DNA of 64,000 nucleotides. Origin: a virus. The stretch covers positions 1 to 64,000 of the IMG/VR virus record IMGVR_UViG_3300025011_000018. The stretch is one strand, 5' to 3'. Positions 59,127 through 64,000 of the stretch are shown in pieces (position 1 is the first letter of the stretch; every line of letters starts with the position of its first letter). Both the position numbers and the translations under genes were made by a program. Below the pieces are notes generated by a model that saw only the letters and a program-made list of their open reading frames with translations, did not search any database and had not been told where the DNA came from.

Positions 59127-59396
59127 CTATTCCCATTTTAACTTTTGCCCACACTCACAAATGTTTAATCCTTGCCAATGTTTATAATATCCATCTCCTA
59201 TACTTTCACTTAATTCTGCTCTACACGATGAACATAGAGCGGGACTCCATGGCTTTATTATTGGATTAGTTGGCATTTGTTTATTCAATGCCTCAATGGC
59301 TAAATCAATATGCTCTGAAGTTCCATAATAACCACCATGTTCGTCAATAGCTTCCTTTTCACTTTTTAGTTTTTCTATAGCTTCCATAATATCCAT
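59127..59396 (-). CDS. zinc-binding protein, 89 aa
   Basis: 89 residues with IKPWSPALCSSCRAEL and NICECGQKL, two cysteine pairs. N-terminal half helical (EAIEKLKSEKEAIDEHGG). Looks like the YopX/eaa-type phage small zinc protein pattern. Function unknown. Confidence 0.65.
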   Translation of the reverse strand: MDIMEAIEKLKSEKEAIDEHGGYYGTSEHIDLAIEALNKQMPTNPIIKPWSPALCSSCRAELSESIGDGYYKHWQGLNICECGQKLKWE

Positions 59397-59420
59397 ATTG
59401 GTTTCCTTTCAACATAAAAT

Positions 59421-59576
59421 CTATTTTTTGTTTAATTTATCTCTGTAATTTATAAAATCTTTTGAATTAACCAACTTGCTATATTCTTCATTATTCATTT
59501 CAAGCCAATTCTGCAAAGTCATTCCTGTGAATCTAATATGCCATGTCAATATTTTAAATTTTATATCATCATTCAT
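59421..59576 (-). CDS. unknown protein, 51 aa
   Basis: Start at ATG 59576 after GAAGGAGTGATTTT; the longer frame lies partly in an intergenic hairpin-like segment. MNDDIKFKILTWHIRFTGM then LNKK at the end. Helical. Function unknown. Confidence 0.6.
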   Translation of the reverse strand: MNDDIKFKILTWHIRFTGMTLQNWLEMNNEEYSKLVNSKDFINYRDKLNKK

Positions 59577-59644
59577 AAAATCACTCCTTCTGAACCTTGT
59601 ATCTCTTGGTGCTGTAGGGCTTAAATCACGACAAAATACTGGTT

Positions 59645-59926
59645 TCATCGTGTTTTGTCATACATGAAATAACCTCTAACTGCCTTTTTAAGTTTACTTT
59701 TAATATTAATATCTTCATTTCTTTCCTCTAAATATAAAACTCGGAAATTACTTAATTTTGTTAAGTCCAATATTTCATATATTTCTTTTTCAAAATCTTC
59801 TAATATTATATCTAATTTATTTTTGAAATCTTCAAACGTATTAAATCCAAATATAAAATCATTAAAACCGCCCGACTTATCATAAAAGTTAAATCCAAAT
59901 AATAAATATCTAAATTCAGTATTCAT
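59645..59926 (-). CDS. unknown protein, 93 aa
   Basis: 93 residues, MNTEFRYLLFGFNFYDKSGG with acidic and basic helices afterwards. Aromatic-rich N-terminus. Function unknown. Confidence 0.65.
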   Translation of the reverse strand: MNTEFRYLLFGFNFYDKSGGFNDFIFGFNTFEDFKNKLDIILEDFEKEIYEILDLTKLSNFRVLYLEERNEDINIKSKLKKAVRGYFMYDKTR

Positions 59927-59958
59927 ATAACTGCCTCCCTCTTGTTAAAATGTTGGTT

Positions 59959-60159
59959 TTACTTTAATTTTTCTAACGTAATTGCTTCCTCTTTTAATCT
60001 TTTTACAGTTGATTCATAGCTCCCAATTAAAAATTTAAGTGTACTCAATCTGTCTATAATAGCCTCATTTTTGGTTTTATGATAACCTGAAATATCTTTC
60101 TCTGTGTCTATTTCTTTTTCCCGTATTTCACCATCATCAGTTATCTGAAAATATAACAT
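59959..60159 (-). CDS. unknown protein, 66 aa
   Basis: 66 residues, MLYFQITDDGEIREKEIDTE, then KTKNEAIIDRLSTLKFLI and a charged coil. Function unknown. Confidence 0.65.
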   Translation of the reverse strand: MLYFQITDDGEIREKEIDTEKDISGYHKTKNEAIIDRLSTLKFLIGSYESTVKRLKEEAITLEKLK

Positions 60160-60193
60160 TTTTCTCCCCTTTTTTAAATGTTGGATTTATCGT

Positions 60194-60364
60194 TTAATAA
60201 TATTTATCTTTAATCTTTTGCATAAGTGGTAAATAATCTTCTTTCATGTTCTTAGTGAACTGTAATAAATCTATAATAGTCATCTCTGGTTTTAAATAAC
60301 CGAGTTTTAAATTATGATTTATAAATTCTTCCAATTGTTCAATATTTTCTATAGGTTTTTTCAT
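60194..60364 (-). CDS. unknown protein, 56 aa, paralogue of 52206-52391
   Basis: MKKPIENIEQLEEFINHNLK then GYLKPEMTIIDLLQF. The HNLxLGYxxPxMTI stretch matches the protein at 52206-52391. GAGAGGAGGGTATTATAAGT precedes the ATG. Confidence 0.7.
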   Translation of the reverse strand: MKKPIENIEQLEEFINHNLKLGYLKPEMTIIDLLQFTKNMKEDYLPLMQKIKDKYY

Positions 60365-60410
60365 ACTTATAATACCCTCCTCTCGATCAAACGTTAGATT
60401 TATTCAATTA

Positions 60411-60695
60411 TTAGTTATCTTTAAATACATCTTTTATTTTTCTATGGTAATCATCCAAAATTCTTTCTTGTTTTTTAGTTAATTGGTCTTTAGGTATTTT
60501 TTCAAGTTTTATCAAATCGTTTAAAGTATACACGCCTCTTAATTTTCTTATTATAAATTTAAATAGCTTACTTATATATTTAATAATTGATATAAATACC
60601 TTTTTGATATAATCAACTAGTAATCCAATAATTACACCAACCACTAATAAAATAATATCATCTATATTTCTACTAAAAAAATCTATAATAAACAT
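60411..60695 (-). CDS. membrane protein with basic helix, 94 aa
   Basis: 94 residues; N-terminal hydrophobic IDDIILLVVGVIIGLLVDYI followed by a second amphipathic region KVFISIIKYISKLFKFII and a basic C-terminal coil. One or two membrane passes. Function unknown. Confidence 0.65.
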   Translation of the reverse strand: MFIIDFFSRNIDDIILLVVGVIIGLLVDYIKKVFISIIKYISKLFKFIIRKLRGVYTLNDLIKLEKIPKDQLTKKQERILDDYHRKIKDVFKDN

Positions 60696-60742
60696 TTCAA
60701 CCTCACTAAATAAATTATATGAAATCCCATTTCATAGTAATA

Positions 60743-61063
60743 TTAAATCATATTACATATGTCTTCTTCTGATTCAACAATTGGCTTTACTGATTCCCAT
60801 GCTTTTAACATAGCTTCTTTAATTTCTTCAACTGAAACAAATTCTAAATATTTTTTAACTGTATATTTATTTCTACCTGCCGTATCTAATATTCTATACT
60901 CATAATCATCACCATGAGTGATATATTGAATATTTCTTTTTCTCTTTGGTAATAGCCCTATACTGGTTATTCTAAAATTGTTTGTATAATCGCTAAACCT
61001 TATATTTATAAAAATTTTATCGCCATTTTCTCTTTTAATTTCATGATCGTAATCTTTATACAT
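60743..61063 (-). CDS. unknown protein, 106 aa
   Basis: Start at ATG 61063 after GGAGGTTAAT; the longer ORF begins in the ribosome site. MYKDYDHEIKRENGDKIFIN, then RISDY-type strands and a C-terminal helix LKAWESVKPIVESEED-like. Function unknown. Confidence 0.65.
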   Translation of the reverse strand: MYKDYDHEIKRENGDKIFINIRFSDYTNNFRITSIGLLPKRKRNIQYITHGDDYEYRILDTAGRNKYTVKKYLEFVSVEEIKEAMLKAWESVKPIVESEEDICNMI

Positions 61064-61123
61064 ATTAACCTCCATTGCCTCAATTTTACCATAATAATAC
61101 TTTCAATCAAATAGATTATTCAT

Positions 61124-61324
61124 TTAAAGTTTTTCCATTCTTACAGTTCCACACTTAGGACAGGAATATAAACCTACCTCTGTTATACAACTGTTATAAC
61201 CATTATCCCTATCTACAACAAAACTACCTTTAATCCTTTCAAAATTTTCACTATTTTTATCATTATCGGAATCATATTCATCGTCCCAATAATAATTCTT
61301 TTTATACCCACATACACATTTCAA
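61124..61324 (-). CDS. zinc-ribbon protein, 66 aa
   Basis: 66 residues; MKCVCGYKKNYYW at the start and SCPKCGTVRMEKL at the end, two Cys pairs separated by about 45 residues. Function unknown. Confidence 0.65.
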   Translation of the reverse strand: MKCVCGYKKNYYWDDEYDSDNDKNSENFERIKGSFVVDRDNGYNSCITEVGLYSCPKCGTVRMEKL

Positions 61325-61375
61325 AACACTTAGCCCCCTTCTGTTATCTGTTATAATTAAATATTATTTTTTATT

Positions 61376-61654
61376 TTATTCATATCCATAAGCTTCCCAT
61401 CCATCTTTCTGATGAAAGTTAATCCACATTACATATGCTGGCTCATCATCACCTGTTAATCTAATTCCATTAATGCTTTCTTCGTCTTTATCATACATAT
61501 CAGATTCTTCGGCAGTTAGCATATGTAGAGGCATATAACTATAAACATCATCTACTATATACCATTTTTTATAATTATTAGAAACTACAAGTATTGGTTT
61601 ATTTAAATATTTATTTTTTATATCTTGTTTTGAAAGTTTAATTAATATATTCAT
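61376..61654 (-). CDS. unknown protein, 92 aa
   Basis: Start at ATG 61654 after GATGGAGGACTTT. 92 residues, MNILIKLSKQDIKNKYLNKP and LTGDDEPAYVMWINFHQKDG. Strand-rich. Function unknown. Confidence 0.65.
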   Translation of the reverse strand: MNILIKLSKQDIKNKYLNKPILVVSNNYKKWYIVDDVYSYMPLHMLTAEESDMYDKDEESINGIRLTGDDEPAYVMWINFHQKDGWEAYGYE

Positions 61655-61697
61655 AAAGTCCTCCATCATCTGTTACCTCAACATACTATTATTGATT

Positions 61698-61976
61698 TCA
61701 ATCCCATCTCAAATTCTCTACATCTTGAAGTGGACGTGCTATTAATTTATAAACATCTTCTATAATTTCTATTTTAGACATTGTATCTATATTGATTATA
61801 TCTAAAAATTTTACCTCTGCTAAATTAATTATAAATGGACTAAATGTAAAAACATTAATATCTTTATTACAATTATCTTTTAATAACTCTACTTGTTTAG
61901 CGGGGTGAAACCTATCCCAATTTTCCATATTATTATTTGGCACATAGTATACGTTTAAAGAAGTGTATATTTTCAT
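61698..61976 (-). CDS. unknown protein, 92 aa
   Basis: Start at ATG 61976 after TATGGAGGAATTAATT. MKIYTSLNVYYVPNNNMEN, then RPLQDVENLRWD at the end. Alpha/beta. Function unknown. Confidence 0.65.
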   Translation of the reverse strand: MKIYTSLNVYYVPNNNMENWDRFHPAKQVELLKDNCNKDINVFTFSPFIINLAEVKFLDIINIDTMSKIEIIEDVYKLIARPLQDVENLRWD

Positions 61977-62038
61977 AATTAATTCCTCCATATTTTATTT
62001 CTTGATCCTCAACCCATTTTATTATATATCATTATAAT

Positions 62039-62069
62039 TTACGTCACTAAAACGTGATTGGTGACGTAA
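62039..62069. promoter_or_regulatory. 9-base inverted repeat in an intergenic gap
   Basis: TTACGTCAC (62039-62047) and GTGACGTAA (62061-62069) are perfect inverted copies with a 13-base spacer. The element lies in the gap downstream of the gene at 62093. It may be a terminator stem or an operator. Confidence 0.45.
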
Positions 62070-62092
62070 ACTTGAATCTGTTATACTAAAAA

Positions 62093-62302
62093 TCATACTG
62101 GAGTCCAAACATATCCATCGTCATCTGTTACTTCTACTAAAACTTCTCCTAGCTCATCAATATTTCCCCAGCAAGCGAATGCTCTTGTTATATGCATATC
62201 TACATCTTGCTGACTACATTCTTCATTATAAACCTCTTCACCATTTAAAAATCCTTCGACTCTTGCCAATTTTATCAACCCCTTTTTACTATCTGTTTTC
62301 AT
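62093..62302 (-). CDS. unknown protein, 69 aa
   Basis: 69 residues, MKTDSKKGLIKLARVEGFLN, then EVLVEVTDDDGYVWTPV. Its ATG overlaps the upstream gene's TGA. Function unknown. Confidence 0.65.
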   Translation of the reverse strand: MKTDSKKGLIKLARVEGFLNGEEVYNEECSQQDVDMHITRAFACWGNIDELGEVLVEVTDDDGYVWTPV

Positions 62303-62412
62303 TTTTTAAATGCTATTATTATATCTTTGTTTTCAAATTCTGATTTGTTAAAAAGTTCATTAATTATATTAATAATATCAGTTACTAATTGATTATTTAA
62401 ATCATCCATCAT
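62299..62412 (-). CDS. small helical protein, 37 aa
   Basis: MMDDLNNQLVTDIINIINEL then IIIAFKK; 37 residues. GGAGTAAT precedes the first ATG. It ends in an ATGA overlap with the next gene, typical of coupled phage genes. Confidence 0.55.
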   Translation of the reverse strand: MMDDLNNQLVTDIINIINELFNKSEFENKDIIIAFKK

Positions 62413-62468
62413 ATTACTCCTTGCAATTATATTTGAGTTCTGTTATACCATAAAACACATCATTTATA

Positions 62469-62801
62469 TTAACACGCTAGTGCCATCCTAGATATCCCTA
62501 ATGCCATTAATATATGCTCAACTACCACATTGACAGACTTAGGATTATAATTTGAAAAATCTAGTACATACTCACCAATTGCATACTGTTTTCCTGATAC
62601 TTCGTTCATGTTGCTGATTTGTTTTAAATCCTTATGTGATACTTTAATCTTTATTAAATCAGATAAAAATATTGCATCTTTCTTAACATTAGCTCCCACT
62701 TTAACTGGAGGCTTAAATTGTCTAAGAGTTAAATATCCATCAAATGTATTACTAGTGGCAATATCTCCATATCCAAAATAAATTATATTATCTTTAATCA
62801 T
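62469..62801 (-). CDS. unknown protein, 110 aa
   Basis: 110 residues, MIKDNIIYFGYGDIATSNTF, then KVGANVKKDAIFLSDLIKIK. Strand-rich. AGAGGAGATATAAA precedes the ATG. Function unknown. Confidence 0.65.
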   Translation of the reverse strand: MIKDNIIYFGYGDIATSNTFDGYLTLRQFKPPVKVGANVKKDAIFLSDLIKIKVSHKDLKQISNMNEVSGKQYAIGEYVLDFSNYNPKSVNVVVEHILMALGISRMALAC

Positions 62802-62840
62802 TTTATATCTCCTCTCTGTTATCTTAATAAATCAAGTCTT

Positions 62841-63074
62841 TCATTTATTTAACTGCTTTTCTAAAAAATTTACAGTCATATTATAATAGCCAGATGGCTC
62901 AGTATATTGCATACAGTCATAATCATTCTGTAATTCTGCATATTCGAGAGTATTAGCTATATTTAAATCTGTCAGTATTTTTTCTATCTTCCCATTTAAT
63001 ACCAACATTTTCCCTCCAGTGTTTTCACGTTGTTTTAAAAGTTTTAGTAACTCTTTAGGTATTTTATTCTTCAT
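62841..63074 (-). CDS. unknown protein, 77 aa
   Basis: 77 residues, basic N-terminus (MKNKIPKELLKLLKQRENTG) and a helical middle. AAAGAGGTGAGACT precedes the ATG. Function unknown. Confidence 0.65.
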   Translation of the reverse strand: MKNKIPKELLKLLKQRENTGGKMLVLNGKIEKILTDLNIANTLEYAELQNDYDCMQYTEPSGYYNMTVNFLEKQLNK

Positions 63075-63117
63075 AGTCTCACCTCTTTCTGTTATACCAT
63101 AAAATAGTTCTTTTGTT

Positions 63118-63378
63118 TTATTTTGCTAATAATTTATCCACTTTTTTATCAAAAGCAGCGTTCATTTCCTCTCTTAGCTTTATTTTATATGTTGCTTTTA
63201 TCTCATCTACTATTTCTTTAAATGCATCTTGAATCATTTCTTCGACATCACTGGGATCAAACAAATATGTATCGCTTCTTTCTAAATCATCCCTAAATTG
63301 TTCTATTATTATTTCTTTAAAAGCTTGTTTTAGTTCTACCTCATCTTCCGAATTAAATATCTTAGCAATATTTTTCAT
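63118..63378 (-). CDS. unknown helical protein, 86 aa
   Basis: 86 residues, mostly charged helices (EDEVELKQAFKEIIIEQFRD, KLREEMNAAFDKKVDKLL). Possibly a virion-associated or scaffold-like helical protein; only composition suggests this. Confidence 0.6.
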   Translation of the reverse strand: MKNIAKIFNSEDEVELKQAFKEIIIEQFRDDLERSDTYLFDPSDVEEMIQDAFKEIVDEIKATYKIKLREEMNAAFDKKVDKLLAK

Positions 63379-63432
63379 AACATTCTCCTTTATTATATTT
63401 TAGTTATGTCATATTTCAAGCAAACAGTTCTT

Positions 63433-63990
63433 TCATATAGTTTTAAATAATAACCCATATTCGCTTAATTTTATATATTCTTTTGATATTATCTTTTCAT
63501 TTTCTTTAATGACCTTATAAAAACATTCGTTAAATATATCTCTATCTTCTAACCATGTTTTAAAATGCTTTACAGCAGTCATTCTTTCTGATTCTGGATA
63601 CTCTGCTCCTAAATCTGTTATATGAGTATCTGCTTCGAGAACATAATAAATTTCTTTCCCTAAATTATCGTGTTGTTCCGTATTCATTTTCACAATTTCA
63701 TCTAGCATACCAAAATCTGGATCACCTAATTCAATTCTCAATTCTTCTAATCCTTTTGCTTCTGTCATACTTATGCCACCTAATAAAGTTAATATTAATT
63801 CTTCCTCTTTTGTGTTATATGTCTTCCACATTGGACTTAAAACTCTTGTAAATCTATTCAATAGATTCTCGGTAGACAATTCAGCAAACATTCCAGAGTC
63901 AGATAAGAAACAATATAACTGACTTACCCAACGATAAACATCATTTGTTTCCACGTATTGGGCTTCACTTCCAACATATTTTGCTATCAT
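63433..63990 (-). CDS. unknown protein, 185 aa, may extend beyond the window
   Basis: At least 185 residues from ATG 63990: MIAKYVGSEAQYVETNDVYR, then LYCFLSDSGMFAELSTENLL and a helical C-terminal half. The frame stays open for the ten bases left before the window end, so the true start could lie further upstream. No motif recognised. Confidence 0.6.
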   Translation of the reverse strand: MIAKYVGSEAQYVETNDVYRWVSQLYCFLSDSGMFAELSTENLLNRFTRVLSPMWKTYNTKEEELILTLLGGISMTEAKGLEELRIELGDPDFGMLDEIVKMNTEQHDNLGKEIYYVLEADTHITDLGAEYPESERMTAVKHFKTWLEDRDIFNECFYKVIKENEKIISKEYIKLSEYGLLFKTI

Positions 63991-64000
63991 ATACTTTAAT

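Overview
The window is a densely packed, AT-rich stretch of a large temperate phage or prophage (possibly a plasmid-prophage) of a spore-forming Firmicute, most likely a Clostridium relative. The evidence is strong GGAG-type ribosome binding sites, consensus TTGACA/TATAAT promoters, an alpha/beta-type small acid-soluble spore protein gene, an SPbeta-like lysogeny block, and a complete phage replication set. Almost every gene is on the minus strand, so transcription runs from high to low coordinates. The one convincing plus-strand gene is an S24 (LexA/CI-type) repressor at 54437-55075. Its promoter faces away from the minus-strand genes below 54.2 kb, and it converges with the minus-strand lysogeny genes at a bidirectional terminator.

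Layout by coordinate: (1) 0-5 kb: zinc-ribbon proteins, an S4-like mini-protein, and a conserved pair comprising a coiled-coil protein and a 681-residue protein with a YfaP-like domain. (2) 5-18 kb: the replication module, with a RecD-like helicase, DnaE-type polymerase, RecB/Cas4-like nuclease, an HNH endonuclease, a TOPRIM primase-like protein, DnaB-like helicase, RecA/Sak4-like ATPase and an acidic-tailed protein that may be the single-strand binding protein. (3) 19-24 kb: a DNA methyltransferase and then the most unusual locus: a radical SAM/SPASM protein, an HNH gene, and four consecutive small genes that all begin MK(I/F)RxDFVTNSSSSS(F/Y) but diverge completely afterwards. (4) 24-27.6 kb: small unknown genes and a holin-like membrane protein. 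(5) 27.7-29.3 kb: an IS200/IS605 element with intact tnpB and a truncated tnpA, inserted into a small phage gene whose two halves can still be read. (6) 29.9-32.3 kb: peptide deformylase, a lipoprotein, tRNA-Cys, and two long non-coding segments with extensive secondary structure. (7) 32-43 kb: dNMP kinase-like protein, 3D-domain cell-wall protein, metallophosphoesterase, a Thg1-like nucleotidyltransferase with an HNH gene beside its duplicated 5' end, YopX-like proteins and many small genes. (8) 43-47 kb: NAD-dependent DNA ligase, and a glutathionylspermidine-synthase-like ATP-grasp ligase coupled to a small Gly/Ser/His-tailed lipoprotein. (9) 47-54 kb: small accessory genes and an Xre regulator. 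(10) 54-58 kb: the lysogeny block, with S24 repressor, a recombinase-fold MrpR-like repressor, a DGQHR/ParB-like protein, tandem promoters with a perfect palindrome, and the spore protein gene. (11) 58-64 kb: further small genes, one of them frameshifted.

Many intergenic junctions on the coding strand reuse one AT-rich string, close to AACTAAAATATAAAA, either before the ribosome binding site or just upstream of a -35 box. A short hairpin repeat is scattered near gene ends. I could run no database searches, so family names come from motifs I can see, and most small genes remain without a function.
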